From Mastigias papua (Eukaryota; Cnidaria; Scyphozoa; Rhizostomeae; Mastigiidae), in contig OZ025274.1 of NCBI GenBank assembly GCA_964019165.1, forward strand, positions 3,745,428 through 3,809,427: a stretch of 64,000 nt of DNA, in the 5' to 3' direction. Position 1 is the first letter of the stretch, and each line of letters starts with the position of its first letter. The translations under genes and the position numbers were made by a program. The notes below the pieces were generated by a model, which saw only the letters and a list, made by a program, of their open reading frames with translations, ran no database searches and was not told where the DNA came from. Shown here in pieces: positions 42,942-58,200 of this stretch.

Positions 42942-45900
42942 CTGAAGATGAATAAACATTGAATTATGCTCAGAAAGAGAGTCAACGAGAAAGAAAGAGA
43001 AGAAGATAGAGAGAATGCACGAGAGAAGGAAAGAAAGGGCGAGAGAAAGGGTGAAAGAAAGGATGAAAAAGAGAAAAAACAGAAAGAAAGGAAGGGAAAA
43101 GGACAAAGAGAAAGAGAGAGAGAAAGAAAGAGAGGAAGAAAGAGAGAAAATAGTACCACCCAGTCTTTTGTTTTGTATCACTCTATCCTATAAGCATCTA
43201 GAGACCAATCTGTTTATACAATCGCATCATTACCAAATTAATCACATCACATCATATCAATCACATCATATATCATACATCAAATCATACTATCATAATA
43301 AATCATAGAAATCACATCATAGTTTATTATATATATCAACCATGCCATATCAATCACGTCACATCATGTCACACAATACATCATCCTATCGTGTCCTAAC
43401 TAGTTACATCAAACGCCATTCCCACCTTATAACTTTAAAATGGGAATTGATCAGCTAACACCAATTGACTTTTGAACGATAGATATATTAAGTCTATCAT
43501 ATAGGCTCAGCTGGTTATTTGATAAATTTTCGCAACTGACCATAACATAAAGTATCTACATCACAACATTTCTCCTTACTTGAAAGCCAAGTTGTTCTCT
43601 AGGATTCGTATCTAATTGCTAGATCAAACACACGATTCAACAACGCAGACACAAGCTTATAACTAGTGCAAGAAAACAAATTAAGAAGTCATGATCAAGA
43701 CTGTCATATCCATGCGTAATAAAGAGGAATTATATTAATATATTCCAGAACTTTCTTAGCATTTAGAACTCTTTTGTGAGGCTACACTACTAACATTGCC
43801 ACTTACCTGGCTCCACATCCACGGCCATCTTCTGCATCAAAAAACTCATAAAACAAAATAAGATCCCTCCAGTGCTTATCATCTCGATATCTAGCCTCTT
43901 GTCCATGGCATGGCCTCCTACCAGTACTATCCTGGAGGAAGAGTTTTCCAAGTCGCCTGGCCAATTCGACAGACACATCTTTTAGTCTCATCTTCTTGCC
44001 AGAGCCTGTGGGACACTCCACTAGCAAGGAATCCCCATAGAAGAAGTCATATCTTTCCAGGGATTCAATAATGAGCATATTCACTGTAAAGAAAGGATAT
44101 TTCAAAAGCTGTTTCTTTGTCATTTACAAACTGAAAGTAAGCTCAGAGGAGGTGTATATATGTGATAATCAAGATCTCGATCTATCCATGAGAATTTGCT
44201 TCCGGTGCCATGTGCTGGTTAATTAGTAAGTATGACAGCTGCATAACAAACTCAATACATCAGAAGACAAGCCTAGTATGTAAATCAGTAAAGCAAATTG
44301 GTAAAATAGGTAAATTGGTAAGTAAAGTGGTAATTACAACGGTATGTAAATTGGTAAGTAAAACGATAAGTAACTAGATAAGAAATAGGCAAGTAAGCAG
44401 GTAACAAAACCGGTAAGTAAATTGGCAAGTAGCAAACAGCTGAGAGAACATGCATGTTTGAGAGGAGAAATATACGTATTTTATATCAGAAACAAACTCT
44501 CTGCTTTCAGCCTAGATGTTTCTTAATATTTTGCCAAATCCAGCCTTACAAGTTTCTTAAATGTTTCTTAAAAAATTCTCGATATTTCCAATACAATAAT
44601 AACCAAGACAAAGCAACTTTGAAACGAGAAATAGAATATTCAGGTTCTGTGAAGTATGCATATATGTTTGCTTTTATTTTCGTTTTAGCTTAATAAAAAA
44701 TTTCCTTCGGAAAACAGTGTTTTTAAGTTTACTTTTGGAGCTCAGCCTGCCTGTGTTTCTTACCTCTTGCTTGCTCTGAGTTTCATGTTTCTTATATACT
44801 TGTCTCTTATTAAAAAGACGTGTAAGCTCTGTTTAAATGTAAATTTCTATTAACACACGTAGAGAAAGTAACTTTAAATACTCAAATGTCTTAGTTATCC
44901 TACTAAAATTGTCTTTTATAGACTGTTCTCAAATAAAAAAGTTGCTTCCATCACAAATACATAATTTGCAAAAACCAACTCATTAACGGAATGATTACTA
45001 CAAACTGAGCACGGCAATTGTCCTATTAACTTTTTGTATCACTGTTGATATTTTTTTCGCCAAGGTATATTTATTATAACATATATTATCCCTCTCTCAC
45101 TAGCAACAACAACAAAAAACAAATAGGCCATTCGTGGCTACAGCAACCAGGGAGCTTGTGTTACTAGTAGCTGCCAAATACTCAATCTCGCTTGCGAGTG
45201 TTAGTAACAAATACAAAGCGAGGATGATCACAACAGTTTCTATAACAGAGACCATCTGGTTGCTGTAACCACGAGTAACCAACTTGGAGCCATAGTTGGA
45301 AGGAAAGTAGTGGGTACTGATTCATAAAATCCTTTTTAACTCTTCTAATCTTGGGTGATGAAATGCCGTAGTAAAGCTCTTGAATATAGAAATATGAAAA
45401 CGGAGAAGCACAGTGGGTCCCAAACTGGGGTCCACCAATGGACCGCAGAGGATTTAAGGGGACCTCGAAGGGTTTCAAGAGGCCGCGAGAGGTTACCATC
45501 GGTAGTTCGACTAATTGTCCTATTAACTTTTTGTATCACTGTTGATATTCTTTTCGCCAAGGTATATTTATAATAACATATATTATCCCTCTTGAGGTTC
45601 CTGATTTCAAAAGGTGTTGTATGGCATCGTGATGCAAAATAGCTTTAAAGCTTGAGAAACACTGGACTAATAGGGGTAGCATACGCCGAAATATTAAACA
45701 GAATTCATCCTTACTTGGAAACCATATTGGCCCTCTCCAGTTACTATTCCCACCAAATAGGTATGTATTTGATTCGGCTGGAACATAATCAACACTGCCA
45801 ACGGTTCCAAACTGCGAACAGCGAAAGATGTACGGGTTTTTGCTGTGATACTTTGATAATGATCTAATACCATACGGTGAAAGAAACTCCTCTTCATCCA

Positions 45901-48900
45901 AAAGATACTTCAAAACCCTCTCAAGCCTCTCACGGGTTGGGATAGCAAGCAAATGATTATATTCCCTGCCTGTGCTCATGTAGGAAATCTAAAAAGAATC
46001 GCAGAGTATTATTTCTAAGGCGAGAATTTTCCACGTTAATTGCAAAATAGTCTGCACTATCTTGAACACGAAACACGTAAAAAAAGACCTCTGCCAGTAT
46101 ATGTATACATTATCGTAAATTTTTGAATTAACTTACTGGAGGCTGATTTATCTGACTAAATTTCTAGCCTAAACGCAAGAAATATGTGCACCTACAACAT
46201 GGAAGTATTTAAATTTTGATTGCACTACCTCACTGGTCTGCTCACCGGCTTTGAAGCATTATCTCGCTGGTCTACTCACAAGCTTGAAACACTTAGTTAA
46301 TACTCACTTGAGACGCCAAGTCCTGTCTATTCCTAAGAAACCAATCTAGTCTCCTTTTGAAACCAGGTAGCTTCTGGATGACCTCGTCCTCGAGAACATG
46401 ACAAGAGAACAGAGGTACGAGACCAACCATTGAGCGAACTTTCAATGGGACTGAATGATTATTGACTCGAATGTGATCGTAATAGAACCCATCCTCTTCA
46501 TCCCATAGTCCATAGCCAGACAGCTGATTCATGGCGTCCACAATAGAGATGAAATGTTCAAAAAATTTTGACGCCATGTCCTCGTAAGAAGAATCGTGGA
46601 CAGCTAATTCCAGGGCTATTCCAAGCATTGTAATAGCAAAAAATGCCATCCACGCAGTTCCATCTGCCTAAAACATTAAGCAAGCAAGTAAGTGAATGAC
46701 TAAGTAAATAAGTAAATTATAAAGTAAGTTAGTAAGTAAATACATAAGTAAGATTGACTATATCCCATTATTAAAATTTGATGTACAATAAAAATAGTCC
46801 GGTTCTAAACAATAGAACAAAAACAGAACAAATCAATATTTCAAAACTAAAAAGTAAAACGTAATGCTACAGAGAATACGAAACATCCCTTAGTTCTAGA
46901 TTCGATTTTACATTTTGAATCCCATAAAAGTTTTCATGATTTTCACAGTTCCTGAGACCGATATAGTCTGTAATTTTCTTGTAATGATTTTTACTTCTTT
47001 CTCATCAGAGATCAATTTTTCCAGGTTGGTTTTCAATTCCTTAGGTACATAGCCCAGTGCAACGATTAGTATAGGGATCATTTGAAATTTGTAATCTTGG
47101 TATAACATTTGTAGGTTTGGTAATAGGGCTGCATAATAATCAAGTTTTTCTTTTGTTTTCTTCGTTATATTCACATCGGCAGGACAGCTTATCTTAACAA
47201 CTGCACAGGATTTTTCTGCTTTGTTCTATATCAGTATATCAGGTTTATTGTGGGTCAATTTTGTTGAAGCAATTAAATAAGTAAGTTTCATTCAATATAT
47301 TCTATTACTACAATAGTAGGTACAACAAAAATAGTCCGGTTCTAAACAATAGAAGAAGGACGGAGAAAATAAATAAATAAATAAGTAGAAAAGCAAATAA
47401 GTATGTACGTAAGATTATTGAATATACTCCAATGCGACATGACATCAAATTTAAACCAAATTCAAATTAAATGTAGATTAAACTCTACTTCAAAACCTTC
47501 CTGTAAACATATTTTCAAATTAGTATTACTAAGTAGTAGGATTAATAAGGAGGAGCCTTAAAGGTAGCTCAACTAACAAGATGAGGGCCCCTCCTTTAGC
47601 TTCTAGGAATCGTAGGGCTAAGGTGAATGGTAGAGTATTAGCATTTAGAAAAATCATGACGTAAATGGTCGAAATTTTGTACCAAAAGACTGAGACTTTT
47701 TAAGACTTTTGAGGAAGGTTCAGTGCTAACATATGTAAGTAATCTGATCCAAACAATTTCAGCTCATCCCGTAGAAGGCATATTCTTTCTGGCTATCAAT
47801 TCAGTATACTTACTTGCTCTAGGTGCATTCCAGCAGGAAGAGGCTGTGATCGATCAAAGACACCTGAAATTACAGAGAGGAGGCTGGATTCATTTCAGTT
47901 ATAACAAAGCCATAAGCAATCTCAAGATACGAAAAAATTCCAGAAAATCCAAACACCTACTTTTTCTCAATACTGTAACTTACTTGTGTCACATATCCCA
48001 GCTCTACTTTGTACGTAACATCATTATCACCATCTAAAGCATATCTCCCATTCCTACTATGTAAATAACATGCCTCCTTTCTTATAGCAAAATCACATCT
48101 ATAATATCCACCAATCAGGTAGCATCTCTTCTCTCTACCAACTAAGTAATATCTCTCATTTCTACTACACATGTAATCTCATATCTGCCACTCCCACTGA
48201 AGTTATGCCTTATCTGGGGCTCATACTGTTTGGTGGTTTTCACAACCAACAAGGTTTGATGATAGTAATCAAAAACCGGTACTAAAAACCCCCACGTCTT
48301 TTGTTTTATTCTTTGCGAACAACTTAACGCAAATTGCATGGTAATAACTGGAACAGCCATATTACTTGATTCTATCAGGAAGAATTCACAAAAAGCTTGA
48401 ACTATTCAAAACAATATAACCTCACACATATATACCGCTAGCGAAAGAATTGCAAACTAAAGTGCTATAGCCACTATGTGATATGAAAAGCAACCCAACA
48501 GGTTTGAAGAAAGGACGAAGTATATTAAATTCCCGTATATAAGAACCTACATTTTAAAAGTTAGGCTGACTAAGGTTCCTGTGTATACGGGCTTTAAATT
48601 ATTCTAGGGTAGAAAGGTTCTTAAACGAAAGTTCATTTAATTTTCCATGCATGAAAAAGAAGCCTATGGAATCTAGTGATTTTTAAAAGAGATCTAAATT
48701 CCTCACTAGTACAGTGGTCAGCAAGAGGGAAAAATGTCCACCGCTCGGCATGGTGGAGTTTACTTGATTCTGCTTTCCCTGTGCTTTCCCGCGCATGGCA
48801 AATACATTTTTCCCTCTTGCTATAGTGGTCCAAAAACTTATTGTTGAAGTGCATTTTGTGCTGACCATACGCAGCTGAAACTGTCTTTAATCAGTGAGCT

Positions 48901-51900
48901 TTGTCTTTAAGAATCTGACAGTCTTAAGCATCAAAACCCAACCTTTATCACCTTGCAATAGGAACCTGTGTGTTCATCAAGCAGGAATAGGTTCCTATTT
49001 TCAATGCACATACTGCATGAGAAACAACCTATAGGTTCCTACTTTTTTAGCTCCTTATACGCGGGGATATACTGTAGCATGCAATATTACTGGAGTTCAT
49101 TATAGCTCTTACGATGAACTCCGCAAGTTACATGATAGTTTCTATTCCCAGTCCTGGTTGCTTCCTACAAAAGTGTACCCCAAGGAGACATCTCAGCTGA
49201 TACACGAAACTACATCAGTCTGAGTTAATGGCTATATTGTTTCAAGTCGTTTTGAGTCACTAAATTGCTCACTATGCTTTCTCTAATGATATTTACAGGT
49301 CTTTTATTAAATTCTGGTTAAAAAGACAGCTGGCATTAAATGCATTCGTGCTATTGTTTGGCATTTAATAGAGGATTCTTACGTTTCCTCCTGGAAATTC
49401 TGTATTAGCAGCTCTATTTTTTCCAATTCATACGTATACACAGATGACATATATGCTTCTGCTGGGATCCAAAAAGCCACGAATATCTACTCCTTGAAGT
49501 TCTTGCTTCCTGTCGGGAAACATTAAGCAAAGGAATTGAACTGTAAAAATGCTTGAAATGTCATTTAGGCATTGTTGAATCCCAGTCGATAAACTGCCTA
49601 TCAATTGACAGTGAAAGACACATTTAATTAGAACTACACCGGACTGGGATATGTGATTTAGAGCCAAATTTTATATAAGGGGACTCTTTCTGGCGTGAAG
49701 GTGATGACACCACGCTCAGCATAATTATGGAAAAATTTCAGAAGCACGAATATTTTAATGCAAACTGGCGGACCAGTGATCAATGGTAATCATGATTGTA
49801 GCCTGATTCAACTAGGAACCCATTATACAGGCATGACTCAGCCTCTCTTCAAAGAGACTGAGCTCCTAGTGCCTCATCTGCAGCCCTGATTGATAAATAA
49901 AGCTGAATTTTTTACTTTTCACATTTATCTTTGAAAGGTGAATGAAACTAGTCATTTTGATTCATTGCTGTTTTGATATATGCAATTTTAGTGTGCAATG
50001 ATGACCGATCTGAACAGAAATAAAATGGTTTCTTGCAGTGATAGCCACGTAAATCCTTCAAACATATATTCATACGACGTTTGAAACACAAGTTGCTTTG
50101 ACCGAGATATCAATTGTGCGATATTAGCAACAATCACAAATCAATGCGCATTGTTCCTCGCCTCCTCTTCGCATCGCGGCTGGCTGTGCAGAGCGTAACT
50201 AGTTACGTAATGACTAGGAATTGATTCTCGGCAGGGTCTCCTCCAATTCAGATTTCTATTAACTTTGTGCCAATATTGCTTCGCTTATGTTAAAAGCGGG
50301 AAAGGGAGTTGTCAGCAAATCTATCGTAAGGACTCTACCCAATACCCAATACCCCTTATATTCAGCAAAATGTGCAGTGACAATACTTACCAATAATTAG
50401 GTGTGATCAATAGCCCACGAAAACGTGATAAATCGTCTTCTTAGAGGGCTTATCGATATCCACGTTTACTACTTTAGAAGAAAGTGTCGTTCGCCCAGTA
50501 CTGAAACTTTCCTAGCCTTTCAGTTTGAGTAACACAGCATTGCTACACAGATAGATAAGTACTACACAAACATAACACTGGAATATATAGATTTTCAATA
50601 CGAAATCTATGCAACTTAAACAAAAGAGACGACGAGCTAGTGCGAAAATTGGAATTTCAAGTTTGTAACTTCCTTAGGCCTAAAAAATCCACTAGTTAAA
50701 TTTCTATACTTTCAAAGCAGCTGAGTGCTGCTTTCTTACAAAAAAACGTATTTTGAGGTAGATTCATTAATGTCTCCAAATAATGCAGCTGTTACGTAAA
50801 AACTTGAAGTATTAGAACATAAAAGACGAGTGGAAGCTGATTACATCCAGAGTCATGGCGCTTGCTACGACTGATTTCCATCTCGTTTGCGAATTTGGGT
50901 CATATTTTGTACGTAATTTGTGGTTTTTCGACGAAAGGGGCATACACACCCAACTTTAAAGCGTAGTAACTTACCATCGAGGATAAATATTTAATAAGCA
51001 CAACGGCAGTTTTTTGCTTAATATGTCACATTCAAAACTTTTTCAAAAAAAATTTAAAGATCTCAGAACACATGCGACACGATAATGATGGATAGACAGA
51101 AATGGCTAAAATATGCTTTAATCTAGCTGTGAGAGACGTTTGTTGTAGAATTCAAACTGACATTAACATTTTTAATGTCTTCTAATCACTGAGTTGTGCT
51201 CCTTGAACAAATCTGGTTTTGTAGTTAAACGATTTTTCAAGTAAACCAGGCGGTTACAAGCTATCCAAGAACTTTGAAAACGAAATCCCACACACCATCT
51301 ATGTGTGCTGTTGCAACAACGAAACTATGATCAACAGACTAGTAAGCGAAACCGTTATTATTTCAGAATGGTTTCAGAACAATTTACATGGAGCTAAATG
51401 ACGACAAGATTCAGTTAATTTATTTGGTGACACATGACTCACTGTCGACAAGAAATGGTAACAAAAGAACAGAATAGAGTACAGAAGAGAAATCACAGTA
51501 CGTTACTTTGAGTAAAAAACCCATGCCACAGAACATATTTAGGTGCTGTGTATGAAAGCTTCATGCACTCGCGCATTCCAGCCTTATGGACACTAAAAAG
51601 TTCCATTGTATCACGGAGGCAATTATCTTACCGAATTTCGGCCTTTTCCCTCTGATGTCGGTGTTCTGCGACCAACACCACCATAGGAGAATCAACCACA
51701 TTCATGAAAAGTATAGTGTATTGCATACAAGGATAGTGTGTGATACTTTGACATACTTTTGAGAGATAAGCCTGCATCTATCTATCTGCAGTTACTCATA
51801 ACGGACATCTTGAAAACTAAGTCAAATGAAACCCTAAGATTTATGATTGACATTTCTAATGACAAATAAGTGCAGCTACCTCTTGCAAAAATCAAATACT

Positions 51901-52163
51901 GAAACCATGGGCGTAGGGGGGGGCTACAAATTCTATCCTTTAGAGGGAGCCTGTTATGGAATACCCTTAGTGACGAGGCTACGAGGTTAAATGAATATCC
52001 TCTCTTGAGAAAGTTAAAAAGATATACGTAGCTTGGATGGCAGAAACTGCACATGTTATATTTAAACTTAAGATTTTTTTCTTATTATTACATTGTAGAA
52101 TAGATAGTTGGTACTACTTAGTTGTATAAACCACATATAGCCAACTGTAAATAAATTTTAAGA

Positions 52164-52228
<65 letters not shown>

Positions 52229-55200
52229 AATTGCCTGCTCAAATCACTTTCTGAATGAGTTGTTGTCTATTTTCGGGAAAAAATATTGGTCTATCAGAAG
52301 AAATTGCCCAAATGGAATGGATTTCTGTCCAATTAGGGGGGTCAGCCCTCCCAGCCTCCAATGTCTATGTCTGGAACCATTTGGCCAGGGAGTGATGCCT
52401 TCCGTGGACGTAAACTGTGCCAAATAATCTTATATAGTCTGAAAATATAGCAAGATATAAGAGAAGCATAATGGAGTAGAAGGGTAAAATCAAACACTAT
52501 CCAACTTCAGAACAACATTCTAGATATTTAAGCATACTTATATAGCGTATAAACCTTATAGTTGTTATTTTAACAGAGTAGCAACTTTTCTTCGAATTAA
52601 TATTTAACTCGTTTTCTTCCTTAGTAGGCACCGATTAGCAGCAATCTAGCTACTGCATAAAGTGTAATATAAAGAAATCGATAACAATAACCATTGCTGG
52701 TGTAAAGTTGAAGCGCTATGGTAATGAAATGCTTGCCAAAGTGGATTCCAACACGTCATGCACCTGGTCGAATTTGACGCTTCCTCTTCTACAATCGTTG
52801 CCAAAATTACTTGGAACACCACACATCTCTGAGATTAAAAGGCAGGCTATTGACACAAAAAGTACTGACACTAAGCGAGCCGTTCCAGTGACTTAACGCC
52901 CCCTCTCCCCCAAAAACAATGTTGGATTCTGTAGATAAGATGTTACCAAGTGTGAACACGATCGAATTCTACGAGATGCCAAGCGTATATCACAGTAACA
53001 CAACATTGTACGGGGGAGGGGGGAAGCTAGGTATGGACAAGTGTGAAAAATCTGCAATTCGTTCCAACAATTTTGGCAACGATTGTATATGCAACAAAGG
53101 CAGGCTTTCAACTATTAGCAATTTCTTTGTCACGCTTTCTTTTTGTGACATAGAATAAACATGAGTGCTGCTAGATTTGTTCTCCGTATGATTTCTCAGG
53201 AACCATAACAGTTTCATTATCATATATTATTGTCGGACCCATAATTCCAAATAATCCAAAATCCAACCATCTAGTATCTTGTCATTTTGCCTTAATATTC
53301 ATCTTCCTTTGGATTCAGGGAAAAAGCTTCTCTCGCCTGGGTCATGGCACCATGATGCTAGTCTACGCAGCAACATATAACCGATTCAAATAAATTTCGA
53401 ATTGCTATGACAAGGGACTAATGAATAAATTCACTTTCCTCGTACTACGTCATCATACCATGTATGAATTATACCATACATGATGATATCTCTGCAAGCC
53501 AAATATTCAATATGGTGCCATGACCCAGATGAAAGGCATTATTTGAAAGCTAAGATCCCGTCTACAAATTTTGCCGGGGAAATTATTATCCAAATAAAAA
53601 CGTATATGGATGACATTGTCGGACAAATGTGCCATTCGTTTGGGCATTGTTTTGAAACTAGAGAATAAAGTTGAGGTGTCTTTATGGGCATGCCCAATGC
53701 CTGCTACACTTTTTCCGTAAGTGCCCCTAAATATTACATATGTCATCTCATTCGTACCACAAAGTGTCCCACCATAGTACTTGCTTTTACTTATGTCTAC
53801 GACTGGAGAAAAATACCAGCTAGTCTTGGCAGCAAGAATTTGAACAAGCGACCTATCGTGGAAAAATGAGGAATGGCCTGAAGCGGGGGCACAATTCTAA
53901 AGATCTACCTTTCAACATACGAAAATTCTCCTACTACTGATCAATGAGGGCTAAATTCTGTAGACAATTTTCCCACCATGCACATGCCAGGCTTCATTTT
54001 CATTTCATTTCATTTTTCATTTTTCATTCTTTATTCACGGTAACCCCGTCGGCAAAGGCCGTTTTTCAGGGGGCCGTGAAACAAATAAATAAATAAAAGA
54101 AAAATATTAAAGTCTACAATTTACAGCTAATATAATCTACAAACGAAAATAAAAAAGTTAATGACAACGCTAAGTTAAAGTTAAAATCAAAACATAATCC
54201 TACAAGCTTTACAGCCGAAGTTTAAAAGCAAATAAAGAGGGCGCCTGCTTGACCTCAGGTTCAAGACTGTTCCACACATTTACACCACGATATGAGAATG
54301 ATTTTTGCCCATTACTGGTCTTGAAAAGAGGGATGTGTAGGTCATATTCGGAGTTTCTCAACTTGACAGTGCCTCTCTCCTAGAGCCCATGGATCCTCAT
54401 TTTCTTCTCAAAGATCCCTTCAAAATATCGCTAACTCTTCTGAGTCGAAATTTACTGTTTTGCAATACTTGTGCGAAGATCGTTCACATACTCTATATGA
54501 CAATCGTCAACAACCCTGTGCCCGCGGGCACCACATCGCCCGCAACGACCACATCAGTTGTTCGCAGGCCAGTTCTAAGTGTTAAAAGTAAACTTTGCAA
54601 CTTTGTTAGTTCACAAATCTTTTATCAAGCTTATTGCATTACTCAGTGTGCCCTTGCAGTAGCTTTCGGTTTTCAAAGAGTGTGGTGATTCCTGCTGTAT
54701 GGTCCTTCGAATACTACAGCTAGTGACGAATCTAATCTTGCTACAGATAATGAAAAAGTTTAAGAATAGCGATCGATGGATTTTGTCAAAGGAACAATAT
54801 ACAAATACTCGCGCAAAAAGTATTGAAAACAATGAGCACTTTCTCTTGCATTGACTCATGCATGGTCAGATACGTAACCATCTCCTAGGCCAACTTTCGG
54901 AAATCCCTGGACTTGAGCTTGGCAATCGGAACCCCAAGGCCCTTTGGGAACTCCTCCCTTTTGGTAATGCCTGTTCTAGCAATACAGCTTACAAATTAAT
55001 GCTCAAAGAAACAATATCATTTATTTTGTCGGCTGGAATGGGGGAGTTAGCTTACTAAACTACTGTACTAACAGCGCACTATCAAATTCTGTTCTTTTTC
55101 ATCGTTGTTGTGTTTGAGCAATAGTTTTAAAAGCTTATCTCACATTAGCTGTCAAAAGTTATTGGACATACGTAATTGTCCAATCTATACATTTATATTT

Positions 55201-58200
55201 ATATTTTTGGACATCCTAAACTGTCCAATTGGAAATTCTAATTCCTGTAAATAACGTGACATCTAAAGTGAGATGAACTATACTTAAATTGTTGTATATA
55301 TGTTGAATGTGAAGCAGCATGTGCAGCTGGGACCAGATGAATCAGCATTTTCCCACTGTGTATGGTACAAACAAAGTACATTGTAGTTAAGTCAAATTGT
55401 TAAGTGATATAGAAAAAGGAAAATATTCTTGTGACCTCACATACACAAATAGCCCAGTTTTGAATCCATACAGATAGCTATGTGGACAAATGCATTTACA
55501 CTACATAAAATTATCGGAATAAAAATTTATACATTTTCTCATCAGGACAAATATTTATATGGCAAAGAGACTGAATGTTTCTTCCGAATAAATGTAAACA
55601 AAACCCGTATTCGAACAAAATTTTCATCAGGATAAATATTTATCCGGCAAAAGCTTCTTGGGCAAATTGGACCTAAATCGCAAACGAGAAACGACAAACA
55701 CACTTATAGAAGGAAATAAATCTTGAAAAATATGAAATTATTCATAAGTAGCCAGGGTCAGCAGTGGATTTCGCTCATGAACTTCCCTGATTTTTCCCTG
55801 ATTTCCCTAAACAAACAAAACTCCCTGACACATTCACTGCTTTCAAAACATCTTTGGGTTCGAGTCCAATACCACAAAAGAGTTTCGATCTTAAGAGTAC
55901 CAATAACAAAAATTCCATGACTGAAATTAAATTCCCCCAAAATTCCCCGATTTCTCTGTTCTCCTTGGTGGCTCGTCACGCTGCTGGTTCACATCTATAA
56001 TATGCCGTTATAGAAAGCAATGGCGACCTAAAAAATGTTCGAGGAAACTGCTGTCTCAGGTCACCGGTGAGTTCCTATCCTCGCCGCTTTTATTTTCCCA
56101 GCGTTGCCCCCAGGTATCTATTTGCTGATGCATGGACAGTGAGTGACCATCCAAACTAAGGCTCCCGGTGTGTTACGAACCAACGACCTTCTGAACGTCA
56201 AAGAAGCGTTCTATGCCTCTAACCATGTGGCCAATCTCCCCAGCACTATAGGGAGAAGTATAGTACTCTCAAACAAGTTCACTATCCTCCTCATCTGCCT
56301 GTCTGTCTATTCTCCAGCTACGCCCTTTACAGGTCTTGGGCTGACCCTGAGGTCAAGGATCACCTGAAAATTGCCCAGAAAAGGTGTTTGAGTTGCCTAC
56401 ACTCAATCCATTCTGTTACCCCAACAGCTAATTAGTAGAGCTGCAGCCTGAATCTGCTGAGCCAGACTTTCACTGAAGGGGCCTTATTGGACAGTTTGCC
56501 AAAAGCCATCAACATCTGCCCCAATTCTGAATCCCTGCGAAATAAGTTGCTATCAACGTAAGGGCAGTGCCTGTGCCCGCTCACCACCAACAGGTCTCCA
56601 ACCATCATCAACATCATTATCAACATCATTATCAACATCATCATCAACACCATCATCAACATCATCATCAACATCATCACTATCATCATTATCTTCATCA
56701 TCATCATCTTCTTCTTCTTCATCATCTCGTTACGGCCCTTAAGGGGCCTGAGACTGACCCTCGGGTCAGTGGACCACCTATCAATTGTTTAAAAGAGGTG
56801 ATTGAGTCGGCTACACTCAATCCACTCTGGTACCCCAACAGTTACTTGGCAGAACTGAGGTCTGATCCACTGAGTCTGTTGTTCACCGCCGGGCCTGGTT
56901 GGACAGTTTGCCACAAGTTATCAACAACTGCCCCAATTCTGAATCTCGGCAAAATAAATTGCTATCAACTAAAGGGCAGTGTCTCTATGTACCCACCCAC
57001 CACCACGAGGAGGTCTCCAACCATGGGTGGGCCATCATCATCATCAACATCATCAACATCATCATCATCATCATCTTCTTCTTCTTCTTTTTCTTCTTCT
57101 TCTTCATCTCGTTACGCCCCTCACGGGACCTGAGACTGACCCTGGAGTCAGTGGACCGCCTATCAATTGTTTAAAAGAGGTGATTGAGTCGGCTACACTC
57201 AGTCCACTCTGTTACCCCAACAGTTACTTGGCAGAACTGCAGTCTGATCCGCTGAGCCATGCCACTTTTAGCAGGACAATTGGGAGTGGAATTCTTTGAC
57301 GAGAAGTTAAATATTGTAGGCTTCAATTAGCTATTATACTGGCTATATTAATTATATTAATTCGCCTACTGTAAATAATTTTATAATAATAAAAAATAAT
57401 TTTATAATAATATACACAGTAGATTGTTAAAACTGTTTTACAATGCGACATTGCCTAACTGAGCGAGAGATCGAGTGGTAAGAGATTTCCTTTGAACAAA
57501 TCTCGAGCAGTGGCTGGCAGCAGCAAACAGTGTTCATGCGGAAACACGGGGAAACAGTCGATGAGAATAGGAACTGCCTACTCTAATTCAATCTGTGGCC
57601 AAATGTAGTCCTCTAACTAGAAAGAACCCCAAGCACACATTGAGAATAAAAAATCCTACAACTGTGAAGGGCAGAACAAAATATTGGGTGATAATGTGTA
57701 ACCATACATTGGGTCACCTTTCTCTATGTCAACGTTTTCGGGTTCGATTGCTGATATTGTCTTAATTTATATATAATGCATGCTTTCTCGTGTATTTTCA
57801 TAAGTACCTGTATACTTCATTACCAAATTGCAAACTACCCGAAAAGCTGAGAAGTACATGAACTGACATGACGCAACATATCACAACACGACACGACACG
57901 ACACAAAACGGCAATATACGGCAACACACATTCTGTCACTTCAAATGCTACTTCACATGCCTAAGGAGGGGTACACCGTAGTAAAAAGACAGCAGATTTA
58001 CAATGCACGACATGACACTACACAACTATACACTATAATACACTAATTTCCAATGAATTAAACTTTGGGATACAAAAGAGCTGGGAACTTCAGTTGTAGT
58101 TACAGTTATGCTGATAGGAGGAAGGATGTTGAGTACAGATATGTTTCCTACAGACTGTGAGGCTCACTATGTCATTGCTACTTTCCCCTGAGTCTAATAT

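Larger units (their letters stand above)
30121..44125 (+). repeat. segmental duplication copy B
   Basis: This is the partner of copy A (1271-17757), in the same orientation. Private features are a MITE (32340-32442), a hairpin (32134-32180), a 200-N gap (34241-34440), extra LINE sequence (36165-37825), a LINE 3' end (38125-38932), and 40713-43540 with the final glycosidase exon. Because the right end holds a working part of the glycosidase gene, B is the better candidate for the ancestral locus. Confidence 0.9.

Noticed and set aside
42878..43308. Ser/Leu/Phe-rich minus frames and Lys/Glu/Arg-rich plus frames
   Set aside because: They are artefacts of the GAAA/GAGA tract; only the 42878-42941 part of one of them is a real exon.
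56432..57174. Met-, His-, Ser- and Ile-rich frames
   Set aside because: They are produced by ATC/TTC microsatellites within the tandem repeat.
57725..57760. GGGTTCGATTGC as a tRNA T-loop
   Set aside because: No acceptor stem, D-arm or anticodon arm can be formed around it. No tRNA was found elsewhere by eye.
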